Assembly (NCBI GenBank): GCA_937954195.1
Contig: CALFYR010000278.1
Coordinates: forward strand, 1-11,135
DNA length: 11,135 nt
Source of the DNA: an uncultured Dehalococcoidia bacterium
GTDB lineage: Bacteria; Chloroflexota; Dehalococcoidia; Tepidiformales; Tepidiformaceae
Reading direction: 5' to 3'
Shown here in pieces: positions 1-6,776 of the stretch. The notes under the pieces were generated by a model. The model was not told where the DNA came from and did not search any database. It saw only the letters and a list, made by a program, of their open reading frames with translations. Within the stretch, counting starts at the first letter, position 1. Each line of letters begins with the position of its first letter. The position numbers and the translations under genes were made by a program.

Positions 1-1355
1 CCACCGTTGGTGAGCGTCCAGCTGAGGTTGTAGTAAGGCGCGAAGCCTTCCGGCTCATCGCAGCCATCGGCGATGTCGGTACCGGCGTGGTACGAACGAG
101 TGACTTCGAAGCCGTCCGGGATCAGCGGGGTGTTGAACCCAAGGCCCGCGAGGTCCGCATCGGTGAGGATGTTTTCGCGGATGAAGCACTGCTCGCTGTA
201 CGCGGGGTCGAGTGCCTGCGCGATGGCGCGGACGAGTTCGACATCGCCGCCGCGGCCGTCGTAGCTGCTGACGTAGACGCTGAACTGGTAGTCGTTGTTG
301 CTCCAGTTGGCGCCCCAGCTGCTGATCTGGCCGGGGTAGTCGTACGGGTAGTCGGGGTCCATGCCCCAGGCGGAGACACCGATGTAGTTGCCATCGCCGT
401 TGGACCAGCCAGCGCTGAAGCTGGTGCCTTCGGTGGGCTGAATGCTGGTGTCGCAGCCGGCATCTGGCTCATCGAAGGTGGTGACCCAGAGGTCGTCCTG
501 GTCGTAGCCAGAGGGGATGGCGCCACGCGGGTCGCCGATGCCCATCGCGATGATGTCGGACCAATCACCCTTGGCTTCGGTCCAGAAGCACTGGAGCCCG
601 ATGCTCGGGGCAAGGCGCTCGATAAGTTCGTTCAGAACTTCGGTCGCGCGGGGGTCGCCGTCGGGGTAGGGGAGGATGTCGCCATCGCGGGCATCGACGG
701 AATACACGTTCCAGCGGTTCACGCTCACGCTGAAGACGTAGCCGTCGTTGGAGAAGGTTGCCCAGTCCTGTCGCAGGACGGGAGCGACCGCATCGCCATC
801 GACGCGCTGGGAGAGGTAGACCTCAAGGCCAGTCTCGTCGTGACGCCAGGTGGTATCGAGGACGAGTTCGCCGGTGGCTGCGGGCTGGCCGTTCTCGTCA
901 CATTCGGCGTACGTCGAAAGGTTGTAGGCGACGAGGCTATAGCCATCGCCGGGGAGGTTCATGTCGAAGTCGACACCGCTCAGGTCGATGCCGTTCGCGG
1001 TGAGGAGGCCGGCCGGGAGCGGAGCGCGGCAGCCGCCCCAGTAGCCGCTTCGTCCGTAGGCGGCGTCCATGGCGGGCGAGCCGGCGGCGGTATCGCCATC
1101 GGCGGATTCGGCGCCGCCGCGGCCAGGGAAGGCGGCAGGGATGTTGCCGTTGCCACCCGTTGCGCCGGGGCCGAACGGCGGGGTGGTGTTGGGCTGGCGG
1201 ACCACGGGATCCGCGGTGAAGCCCGGTGAATCGTTGTCATCGTCGAGCGTCGCGCGTGCGACGAGCGCGCCGGATGCGAAGAAGGCGGCGGCAAGCGCGA
1301 CCACCAGCACCCAGAGCAATGGCTTGTGCGGGTTGAGCCAGGAACTCGAAGGCAT
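1..1355 (-). CDS. Membrane-anchored or secreted repeat protein of unknown family, partial (C-terminus beyond left edge)
   Basis: An open frame of 451 complete codons runs from an ATG at 1355 off the left edge without a stop. The start is supported by GGAGGG five bases upstream. Residues 13-32 form one hydrophobic segment, a signal anchor or signal peptide. Residues 37-105 are a Gly/Ala/Pro/Asp-rich linker. The rest is rich in aromatic, Asn and Gly residues and is built from a repeating unit of about 135-147 residues. Each unit has a Cys pair (C109/C152, C256/C301, C390/C432), with the motif QCF at the first Cys in two units and C-D after the second in all three. Between pairs lie similar aromatic strands (about 197-215 and 347-365) and a short helix (about 236-253 and 370-384). 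The paired cysteines suggest disulfides outside the membrane. I recognise no family and assign no function. The amino-acid pattern and repeats argue strongly that this strand, not the opposite one, is coding. Confidence 0.8.
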   Translation of the reverse strand, partial: MPSSSWLNPHKPLLWVLVVALAAAFFASGALVARATLDDDNDSPGFTADPVVRQPNTTPPFGPGATGGNGNIPAAFPGRGGAESADGDTAAGSPAMDAAYGRSGYWGGCRAPLPAGLLTANGIDLSGVDFDMNLPGDGYSLVAYNLSTYAECDENGQPAATGELVLDTTWRHDETGLEVYLSQRVDGDAVAPVLRQDWATFSNDGYVFSVSVNRWNVYSVDARDGDILPYPDGDPRATEVLNELIERLAPSIGLQCFWTEAKGDWSDIIAMGIGDPRGAIPSGYDQDDLWVTTFDEPDAGCDTSIQPTEGTSFSAGWSNGDGNYIGVSAWGMDPDYPYDYPGQISSWGANWSNNDYQFSVYVSSYDGRGGDVELVRAIAQALDPAYSEQCFIRENILTDADLAGLGFNTPLIPDGFEVTRSYHAGTDIADGCDEPEGFAPYYNLSWTLTNG

Positions 1356-1360
1356 AGGTA

Positions 1361-1366
1361 CCCTCC
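1361..1366 (-). promoter_or_regulatory. Ribosome binding site of the repeat surface protein
   Basis: On the minus strand GGAGGG stands five bases before the ATG at 1355. It is a near-consensus Shine-Dalgarno sequence and fixes the start of the left-edge gene. Confidence 0.7.
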
Positions 1367-1391
1367 AGACAGAAGTTGTCCCCTCGGGTCA

Positions 1392-1420
1392 CAAGACGCC
1401 GATGCGGGTAAGAAAGTTCC
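1392..1420 (-). promoter_or_regulatory. Candidate ECF-sigma-type promoter for the repeat surface protein
   Basis: Reading the minus strand, GGAACTT (1420-1414) is followed after 17 bases by TCTTG (1396-1392), about 37 bases before the ATG at 1355. GGAACTT is the classic -35 core of extracytoplasmic-function sigma factors such as sigma-E, and the second box resembles their TCTGA-like -10. An envelope-stress type promoter would suit an envelope protein. This is a match by eye in one copy only, so it is tentative. Confidence 0.3.
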
Positions 1421-1447
1421 GAGCGATTTGAAGATCTTTACCTTCGG

Positions 1448-1465
1448 GCTCGCGCTCGGGCGAGC
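1448..1465 (-). terminator. Possible hairpin at the end of the carboxyltransferase gene
   Basis: GCTCGC and GCGAGC form a perfect 6-bp stem around a 6-base loop, touching the last base of the TAG stop codon at 1465-1467. No T-run follows on the minus strand, so it is at best a weak intrinsic terminator. The remainder of this 109-base gap holds the promoter candidate and the ribosome binding site of the next gene. Confidence 0.25.
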
Positions 1466-3075
1466 TACATGCGGAAGATGCCCCATTCGGTGTCCTCGAA
1501 CGGTGCGTTGAGCGACGCCTGAATGCCGAGCGCCAGCACCCGGCGCGTATCCAGCGGGTCGATCACGCCATCGTCCCAGAGGCGGGCGCTGCTGAAGTAG
1601 GGCGAACCTTCGGATTCATATCGCTCGACGGTGGGGGCCTTGAATGCGGCCTGTTCTTCGGCTGAGAGCTGTTCGCCACGGTCCAGGCGGACCTGGAGGA
1701 GGACCGATGCAGCCTGTTCGCCGCCCATCACGCTGATGCGGGCGTTGGGCCACATCCAGAGCTGCCGCGGGCCATAGGCGCGGCCGCACATCGCATAGTT
1801 CCCCGCCCCAAAACTGCCGCCGATGACCACCGTGAACTTCGGGACGTTCGCGCAGGCAACGGCAGTGACCATCTTGGCGCCGTCCTTCGCGATGCCCGCG
1901 TTTTCGTACTGCTTGCCGACCATGAAGCCGGTGATGTTCTGGAGGAACACCAGCGGCGTCTTCCGCTGCGCGCAGAGTTCGACGAAGTGGGCGCCTTTGA
2001 GCGCGCTTTCGCCAAAAAGGATGCCGTTGTTCGCGACGATGCCGACCGGGAACCCCATGACGCGCGCGAACCCGCAGACCAGTGTCGGGCCGTAGCGGGC
2101 TTTGAACTCGTGGAAGCGCGAGCCATCGACCAGGCGGGCGATAACCTCACGCACGTCGTACGACTGGCGGGTATCGCCCGGGATGATCCCGTACAGCTCC
2201 TCCGGGTCGTGCACGGGGTCTTCGACGCGCTCGGTTTCCCAGGGTTCGAACCGTTTACGCGGGATGCTTTCGATGATCGAGCGGACGATGCGGAGGGCTT
2301 CGCCGTCGTCTTCGGCGTAGTGGTCGGCGACGCCACTGATGCGCGTGTGGACGTCGGCGCCTCCCAGTTCTTCGGCGCTTGTGACTTCGCCGGTGGCTGC
2401 CTTCACCAGCGGCGGGCCACCGAGGAAGATGGTGCCCGTACCTCGGACGATGACTGTCTCGTCGCTCATTGCAGGGACGTAGGCGCCACCGGCGGTGCAC
2501 GAACCCATGACCGCCGCGACCTGGTAGATGCCCTTCGCGCTCATGCGGGCCTGGTTGTAGAAGATGCGTCCGAAGTGCTCACGGTCCGGGAACACGTCGT
2601 GCTGCAGCGGCAGGAAAGCCCCGCCGGAGTCGACCAGGTAGATGCATGGGAGGTGGTTCTGTTCGGCGACCTCCTGCGCGCGGAGGTGCTTCTTCACCGT
2701 GATTGGGTAGTAGGTGCCACCCTTCACCGTCGCGTCATTGGCGATCACCACGCATTCGCGGCCGTGGACGAGCCCGATGCCCGTGACGATGCCGGCGGAC
2801 GGAATGTCATCGTCGTAGACGCCGTCCGCGGCGAGCGGGCTGAACTCAAGGAAGGTACTGGCCGGGTCGATGAGCCGCTGGATACGCTCGCGCGCGAGCA
2901 GCTTCCCGCGTTCGCGGTGGCGGGCGATGTACTCCTCGCCGCCGGCGACTGCGACCCGATCGAGGCGCGCACGAAGGTCGGCAGCAAGTTCGAGGTTCTT
3001 CGCGCGGTTGGCCTTGTAGGCCGGGTCGCGCAGGTCCACACGCGTGGGGAGTTCGGGGATGTCGTGCCATTGCAT
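1465..3075 (-). CDS. mccB: Acyl-CoA carboxylase carboxyltransferase (beta) subunit, methylcrotonyl-CoA carboxylase type
   Basis: The 536-residue product matches the length and layout of 3-methylcrotonyl-CoA carboxylase beta subunits, which transfer the carboxyl group from carboxybiotin to 3-methylcrotonyl-CoA in leucine and isovalerate breakdown. Visible family landmarks are [18 protein letters not shown] (113-130), SGGAFLPLQ (150-158), [13 protein letters not shown] (168-180), the N-terminal crotonase-like oxyanion turn GSCTAGGAY (191-199), the C-terminal one [16 protein letters not shown] (419-434), and the tail [14 protein letters not shown] (501-514). The pattern favours methylcrotonyl-CoA over propionyl-CoA as substrate; geranyl-CoA or another branched enoyl-CoA remains possible. 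The ATG at 3075 lies 20 bases after the transporter stop, so the two are probably cotranscribed. No clear Shine-Dalgarno precedes it. The partner biotin carboxylase/biotin carrier subunit is not in the window and would have to be encoded elsewhere. Confidence 0.93.
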   Translation of the reverse strand: MQWHDIPELPTRVDLRDPAYKANRAKNLELAADLRARLDRVAVAGGEEYIARHRERGKLLARERIQRLIDPASTFLEFSPLAADGVYDDDIPSAGIVTGIGLVHGRECVVIANDATVKGGTYYPITVKKHLRAQEVAEQNHLPCIYLVDSGGAFLPLQHDVFPDREHFGRIFYNQARMSAKGIYQVAAVMGSCTAGGAYVPAMSDETVIVRGTGTIFLGGPPLVKAATGEVTSAEELGGADVHTRISGVADHYAEDDGEALRIVRSIIESIPRKRFEPWETERVEDPVHDPEELYGIIPGDTRQSYDVREVIARLVDGSRFHEFKARYGPTLVCGFARVMGFPVGIVANNGILFGESALKGAHFVELCAQRKTPLVFLQNITGFMVGKQYENAGIAKDGAKMVTAVACANVPKFTVVIGGSFGAGNYAMCGRAYGPRQLWMWPNARISVMGGEQAASVLLQVRLDRGEQLSAEEQAAFKAPTVERYESEGSPYFSSARLWDDGVIDPLDTRRVLALGIQASLNAPFEDTEWGIFRM

Positions 3076-3095
3076 GGGTGGCGTAGCTTAGCGCT

Positions 3096-3833
3096 TCACC
3101 AGCTCTTCGCGATCGCGTTCCCGAGCGCGATTGCCGCGCTAATCAGCAGGATGACGTACACGAGCCTGCGGAAAAGCACCTCGTTCACGCGGTCGAACAT
3201 GACGTTACCGAAGCGGCGGCCCGCCTCCATGGCCGGGAACGAAGCGGCGACGAGCACAACCAGCTCCCATCGGATGGTTCCAGCGCCGGCCAGCAGGATG
3301 AGCGCGACGACGCCCGTCGAGAGGAAGAAGGCGTTGATGGTCGCGCGGAATGCCTGGGGCGGCATGCGCTTGCCGTGCAGGTAGATGATGACCGGTGGCC
3401 CAGACATGCTGGTGGACGTGTTGAGCACGCCACTCGTGAAACCTACGGCAACATCACCGGGCTTGCCGCCGCCGTGGAGTTCGAGCCCGCGCATAAGGGC
3501 CAGCGTAAACACGATCACCGCCACCGCAATGGCAAACTGCAAGGCGATGGGATCGACCAGCAGCAGGACAGCCAGGCCCACGGGCATCCCAATGAACGAA
3601 CCTACCGCGAGCGTGGTCGCCTGTTTCCTGTCAACCAGCTTCCGCAGCCGCACGAATTGAAGGGTGTTTCCCACGAAGCCGAGGAGATTGGCGAGTACGA
3701 CCGTATCCTGCGGGCCAAGAATGACCGCGAGCGGCGGGACAATGAACAACGAGAAGCCGAACCCCGAGAGCGCCTGGATGAACGCGGCGACCGCAGCCAG
3801 CACGATGATTGCGGCGACGGTCAGTGGGTCCAC
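3096..3833 (-). CDS. TauE/SafE (TSUP) family membrane transporter
   Basis: A 245-residue, very hydrophobic protein with about eight membrane segments. Its two similar halves each carry a family-like glycine motif: FIQALSGFGF near residues 18-27 and GVLNTSTSMSGPPVIIYL near 135-152. These are typical of the TauE/SafE/TSUP (COG0730) family, members of which move sulfite, sulfoacetate, organosulfur compounds or other small organic anions across the inner membrane. Substrate cannot be told from sequence. The start is a GTG at 3833, with TATAACT seven bases upstream and no Shine-Dalgarno, suggesting a leaderless transcript. It heads a probable two-gene unit with the carboxyltransferase and is divergent from the hydrolase at 3898, with 64 bases between them. 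Association with an acyl-CoA carboxylase hints at a small carboxylate substrate, but this is only inference. Confidence 0.88.
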   Translation of the reverse strand: MDPLTVAAIIVLAAVAAFIQALSGFGFSLFIVPPLAVILGPQDTVVLANLLGFVGNTLQFVRLRKLVDRKQATTLAVGSFIGMPVGLAVLLLVDPIALQFAIAVAVIVFTLALMRGLELHGGGKPGDVAVGFTSGVLNTSTSMSGPPVIIYLHGKRMPPQAFRATINAFFLSTGVVALILLAGAGTIRWELVVLVAASFPAMEAGRRFGNVMFDRVNEVLFRRLVYVILLISAAIALGNAIAKSW

Positions 3834-3841
3834 TGGATTGA

Positions 3842-3847
3842 GTTATA
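3842..3847 (-). promoter_or_regulatory. Candidate -10 box for the TauE/SafE gene, leaderless layout
   Basis: The minus strand reads TATAAC, then eight bases to the GTG at 3833. A -10 box this close puts the transcription start at or beside the start codon. No convincing -35 box was found at 16-18 bases upstream. Confidence 0.4.
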
Positions 3848-3885
3848 GTCCGGCGCGCCCTTCTGCGCCTTCCGACACCGTTCTG

Positions 3886-3891
3886 TAGGCT
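3886..3891 (+). promoter_or_regulatory. Candidate -10 box for the glyoxalase II-like operon, leaderless layout
   Basis: TAGGCT (a TANNNT box) is followed by six bases and the ATG at 3898. There is no Shine-Dalgarno sequence before this ATG. The spacing fits transcription starting at the A of the start codon. The -35 region is not recognisable. Confidence 0.4.
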
Positions 3892-3897
3892 ATCCCC

Positions 3898-4587
3898 ATG
3901 GAAGTCGCGAACGAATTGATGGTCCGGGGCATCGTTGTCGGGGTGTTCCAGGAGAACTGTTGGGTCATCGGCAACCGCCGCACGGGCGAGGCTATTTGCA
4001 TCGACCCCGGCGACCAGCCCGACGAAATTCTCGCGCTGGCGCGGGACATGGGCGTGACCATCAAGTACATCGCCAATTCGCACGCGCACGTGGATCACGT
4101 GCTGGGCGTGTACGGCGTGCATTCGGCAACCGGCGCGAAGTTCCTCCTGCACGAAGCCGATCTCGACCTGCTGCGCAACGGCTGGAAGGGGATGGCAGCC
4201 CGCATGGGCATGGACATTAAGCAGGGCCCGCCCGACCCTGACGCATTCGTCAAGGACGGCGACATCGTCGAAGTCGCCGGGCTGCGGCTCAAAGCGATTA
4301 CCACGCCCGGCCACACGCCCGGCAGCGTGAGCTACTACGCCGAGGAAGGCATGCTCTTCAGCGGCGATACGCTCTTCCGCGGCTCCATCGGCCGGACGGA
4401 CCTTCCGGGCGGCAGCCTCGAACAGGAGATGGAGAGCATCTGCAACCGCCTGCTCGTGCTGCCCGACGAGACGCTGGTACTGCCGGGCCACATGGAAGAG
4501 ACGACGGTGGAATTCGAGAAGAAGCACAACCCGTTCGTGCTGGAATGGCAGCGGCGCGGGACTGATGCCCCCGCCTGGCAGCAATAG
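3898..4587 (+). CDS. Metallo-beta-lactamase-fold hydrolase, glyoxalase II-like (YcbL-type)
   Basis: The 229-residue product has the full set of metal-binding residues of the metallo-beta-lactamase fold. They are SHAHVDH (61-67; H62, H64, D66, H67), H139 in TPGHTPGS, D157 in SGDTLFRGSIGRTDLPGG, and H198 in LPGHMEETT. The SGDTLF...GRTDL stretch and the NPF motif near residue 211 are typical of glyoxalase II-like proteins, which hydrolyse S-lactoylglutathione or other thioesters. The length fits the short YcbL-type proteins rather than full-length glyoxalase II, which has an extra C-terminal glutathione-binding helical domain. High-GC bacteria often lack glutathione, so the true substrate may be another thioester. 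It is probably cytoplasmic, as no signal peptide is seen. It leads an operon with the hydrolase that starts two bases after its stop. Confidence 0.9.
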   Translation: MEVANELMVRGIVVGVFQENCWVIGNRRTGEAICIDPGDQPDEILALARDMGVTIKYIANSHAHVDHVLGVYGVHSATGAKFLLHEADLDLLRNGWKGMAARMGMDIKQGPPDPDAFVKDGDIVEVAGLRLKAITTPGHTPGSVSYYAEEGMLFSGDTLFRGSIGRTDLPGGSLEQEMESICNRLLVLPDETLVLPGHMEETTVEFEKKHNPFVLEWQRRGTDAPAWQQ

Positions 4588-4589
4588 CT

Positions 4590-5261
4590 GTGCCCGCCTT
4601 CGTCCTGGTCCACAGCCCCCTGGGCGCCCCGTACACGTGGGAGCCGGTTGCGCGCGAACTCACCGACCTCGGCGCGCGATGCGCTGTCCCAACGCTCTCC
4701 CTGGAGCCCGACGACGATGGCCGGTACTGGCCTGGACACGTTGAGGCGCTGTTCCGTTCGGCCGACGACTTCGAAAGCGCGGTCGTGCTCGTGGCCCACA
4801 GTGGTGCGGGCGGGTTGCTTGCGGAAGCGGCACACAGGTTGGGCGATGGGGCGGTCGGGGTGTGCTTCGTCGATGCAACACTACCCCACCCGGGCATTAG
4901 CGGGCTGAAGGCGTTCGGCGATGAGGATGAGGTGGCGGCGTTCCGCGCACGTGCCGTGGATGGCCGCATTCCGCCCCTCCCCGACGACGTTCTCGAACGG
5001 CTGATCGAAGACGACGAGCAGCGCGCGGCCTACGCCGGGAGCCAGCGGCCAATGCCGGTCGCGATCTACGAAGAAGCCCTACCCACCACGGAACTCCCCG
5101 CGCTGCCGGGCGGCTACCTCCAGTTCAGCCCCGCCTATAACGCCGCCGGCGCGCTAGCCCGGGCGAACCGCTGGCGCTACCGCCACATCCCCGGTTCGCA
5201 CTTCCAGATGCTCGACCGTCCCCGTGAGGTCGCGGAGACTCTGTTCGGCTGGTTTCGATAG
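4590..5261 (+). CDS. Small alpha/beta-fold hydrolase
   Basis: A 223-residue alpha/beta hydrolase. The N-terminal strand FVLVHSPLGAPYTW (4-17) carries the oxyanion-side segment. The nucleophile elbow is VAHSGAG with S71, close to the usual G-x-S-x-G but with Ala-His first. The catalytic His is most likely H204 in IPGSHFQML. An acid at the usual position after the seventh strand is not evident; D95 in FVDATLP may serve instead. The substrate is unknown and could be an ester, thioester or amide. The GTG start lies two bases after the TAG of the upstream metallo-hydrolase, so translation is probably coupled. Twenty-one bases separate it from the beta-CASP gene. No signal peptide is visible, so a cytoplasmic location is expected. 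Confidence 0.85.
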   Translation: MPAFVLVHSPLGAPYTWEPVARELTDLGARCAVPTLSLEPDDDGRYWPGHVEALFRSADDFESAVVLVAHSGAGGLLAEAAHRLGDGAVGVCFVDATLPHPGISGLKAFGDEDEVAAFRARAVDGRIPPLPDDVLERLIEDDEQRAAYAGSQRPMPVAIYEEALPTTELPALPGGYLQFSPAYNAAGALARANRWRYRHIPGSHFQMLDRPREVAETLFGWFR

Positions 5262-5267
5262 CTAAGC

Positions 5268-5273
5268 GAGGAG
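5268..5273 (+). promoter_or_regulatory. Ribosome binding site of the beta-CASP ribonuclease gene
   Basis: GAGGAG lies nine bases before the ATG at 5283, in the 21-base gap after the alpha/beta hydrolase stop. It fixes the start used for the beta-CASP gene. Confidence 0.65.
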
Positions 5274-5282
5274 CGCGCCCGA

Positions 5283-6689
5283 ATGCCACTTTCTATCTCG
5301 TTTCACGGTGGGGCCGGTACGGTTACCGGTTCGAAGTACCTGGTGCGGGCCGGGAACACGAGCGTGCTCGTCGACTGCGGCATGTTCCAGGGCATCAAAC
5401 GGCTGCGCGAGATGAACTGGCAGGGCCCCGGCTTTGAACCGCACGAGCCGGACGCCATCCTGCTCACGCACGCCCATATCGATCACACGGGGTACCTGCC
5501 GCGACTCGTGGCGCTGGGATACAAGGGGCCGGTGTATTGCACGCCCGCCACAGCCGAAATGACGCGCATCCTCCTGCTCGACGCCGCGGAGATCCAGGAA
5601 GAGGACGCGGCGTGGGCGAACAAGAAGGGCTATAGCAAGCACAAGCCCGCGCTGCCGCTGTACACCGTGAAGGACGCGCTGCGGGCACTCCAGCTCATTC
5701 GAACGGTGGACTACCACCACCCGATTCACCTCCCGGGGGGCGTAACGGCCACCTTCCGGAACGCGGGGCACATCCTCGGGTCCTCCGTGGTGCAACTCGA
5801 TGTAGTGCAGCCGGAGGGCAAGGCGCGCCTCATGTTTAGCGGCGACCTGGGGCGGTATCACCAGCCGTTGCACACCGACCCCGAACCACTGCCGGAATGC
5901 GACGCACTCGTGCTCGAATCGACCTACGGCGACCGTGACCATGACCACGAACCGCTCGCTGCCCAGATCCAGCGCGCATTCGCGGGCGTGATCCAACGAA
6001 AGGGGACAATCCTCATCCCCTCGTTCGCGGTGGCGCGTGCCCAGCTGGTCACGCTCATTCTGCGGGAACTCATCGAGACGGGGCGCCTGCCCGAAATCCC
6101 GATCCATGTCGATTCGCCGATGGCCTCGGACGTGACCGGCATCTACAACCGCTACCTGGAGTCGGAGTACCTTGACCGCGACATCCCGCACACGTCGCCG
6201 CGGTCGCTATTCCCGAAGAACGTGCGGTTCCACCGGACGGTCCAGGATTCGAAGAAGCTGAACAACATGCAGGGGCCGCGGATCATCATCTCGGCGAGCG
6301 GGATGCTCACGGGCGGTCGCGTGTTGCACCACCTTCAGCGCCTTGCGCCGGATCGGCGCAATCTCATCGCGCTAGTGGGCTACCAGGCCGTTGGGACGCG
6401 CGGGCGGGCGCTCGTGGAGGGAGAACGCACGGTACGGATGTATGGGATCGATGTGCCAATCAACGCCGAGGTAGTCACGCTGCACGGGCTTTCGGCGCAC
6501 GCCGACCGCGACGAGCTCCTGCGCTGGGTGGCGACGGCGCCGAAAGCGCCGCGAACCATCTTCCTGACACACGGCGAAGAAGAATCGGCGGCGGCGTTGG
6601 CTACGCGGGTGAAGGATCGCTTCGGCGTATCCGCCGAGACGCCGGAGATGGGGCAGGAGTTTAGCCTGAACCACCTCCTCCATTCGTAG
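5283..6689 (+). CDS. Beta-CASP metallo-beta-lactamase ribonuclease, CPSF73-like
   Basis: The 468-residue product is a two-domain metallo-beta-lactamase/beta-CASP protein of the COG1236 type, related to CPSF73 and to the Thermus homologue TTHA0252. Such enzymes cut or degrade RNA using two zinc ions. Metal residues are HAHIDH (63-68), H163 in AGHILGSS, and D188 in SGDLGR. The beta-CASP motifs follow: motif A acid E212 in LESTYGD, motif B H406 in SAHADRDEL, and motif C H430 in THGEEES. The stretch IIISASGMLTGGR, typical of this group, is present before motif B. There is no N-terminal KH extension as in archaeal aCPSF1, and it lacks the layout of RNase J. It is last in a three-gene operon with two hydrolases. 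The preceding genes give no direct hint of an RNA-related role. Confidence 0.92.
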   Translation: MPLSISFHGGAGTVTGSKYLVRAGNTSVLVDCGMFQGIKRLREMNWQGPGFEPHEPDAILLTHAHIDHTGYLPRLVALGYKGPVYCTPATAEMTRILLLDAAEIQEEDAAWANKKGYSKHKPALPLYTVKDALRALQLIRTVDYHHPIHLPGGVTATFRNAGHILGSSVVQLDVVQPEGKARLMFSGDLGRYHQPLHTDPEPLPECDALVLESTYGDRDHDHEPLAAQIQRAFAGVIQRKGTILIPSFAVARAQLVTLILRELIETGRLPEIPIHVDSPMASDVTGIYNRYLESEYLDRDIPHTSPRSLFPKNVRFHRTVQDSKKLNNMQGPRIIISASGMLTGGRVLHHLQRLAPDRRNLIALVGYQAVGTRGRALVEGERTVRMYGIDVPINAEVVTLHGLSAHADRDELLRWVATAPKAPRTIFLTHGEEESAAALATRVKDRFGVSAETPEMGQEFSLNHLLHS

Positions 6690-6765
6690 GATTCCCGGCC
6701 TGCGTGTGGGATGTCTCACGGAGTGAAGGTGTGGCTGACCATACGGTGGAGTCACGAACCCACCC

Positions 6766-6770
6766 GGAGA
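6766..6770 (+). promoter_or_regulatory. Ribosome binding site deciding the GNAT start
   Basis: GGAGA is six bases before the ATG at 6777. An in-frame ATG at 6711 is possible but has no such site and would add 22 residues lacking family character, so 6777 is preferred. The 87-base gap 6690-6776 otherwise shows only a lone TACGGT at 6742-6747 that might be a -10 box. Confidence 0.6.
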
Positions 6771-6776
6771 ACCGCC

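Noticed and set aside
87..1229. 380-residue plus-strand open frame opposite the left-edge gene
   Set aside because: Its Val/Ala/Gly/Asp-rich product has no motif, while the minus-strand frame has a ribosome binding site, a signal anchor, and repeated cysteine-paired modules. It is a shadow caused by GC-rich codons.
1987..3384. 465-residue plus-strand open frame spanning the carboxyltransferase and transporter genes
   Set aside because: It lies antisense to two clearly recognised proteins, crosses their boundary and shows no family motif.
3631..4584. 317-residue minus-strand open frame over the glyoxalase II-like gene
   Set aside because: It covers the divergent promoter region and the coding strand of a protein with all metal ligands. 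No motif of its own is seen.
5262..6191. 309-residue minus-strand open frame
   Set aside because: Antisense to the beta-CASP gene, composition typical of a GC-rich shadow frame.
6707..6720. GTGGGA/TCTCAC hairpin after the beta-CASP gene
   Set aside because: The loop would be only two bases, the stem includes a G-U pair, and there is no T-run.
6742..6747. TACGGT as a -10 box for the GNAT gene
   Set aside because: It is a lone TANNNT match with no -35 partner at a usual distance; not strong enough to list as a feature.
6711..6776. Upstream ATG at 6711 as the GNAT start
   Set aside because: The 22 extra residues look unlike the family, and the ATG at 6777 has a well-placed GGAGA.
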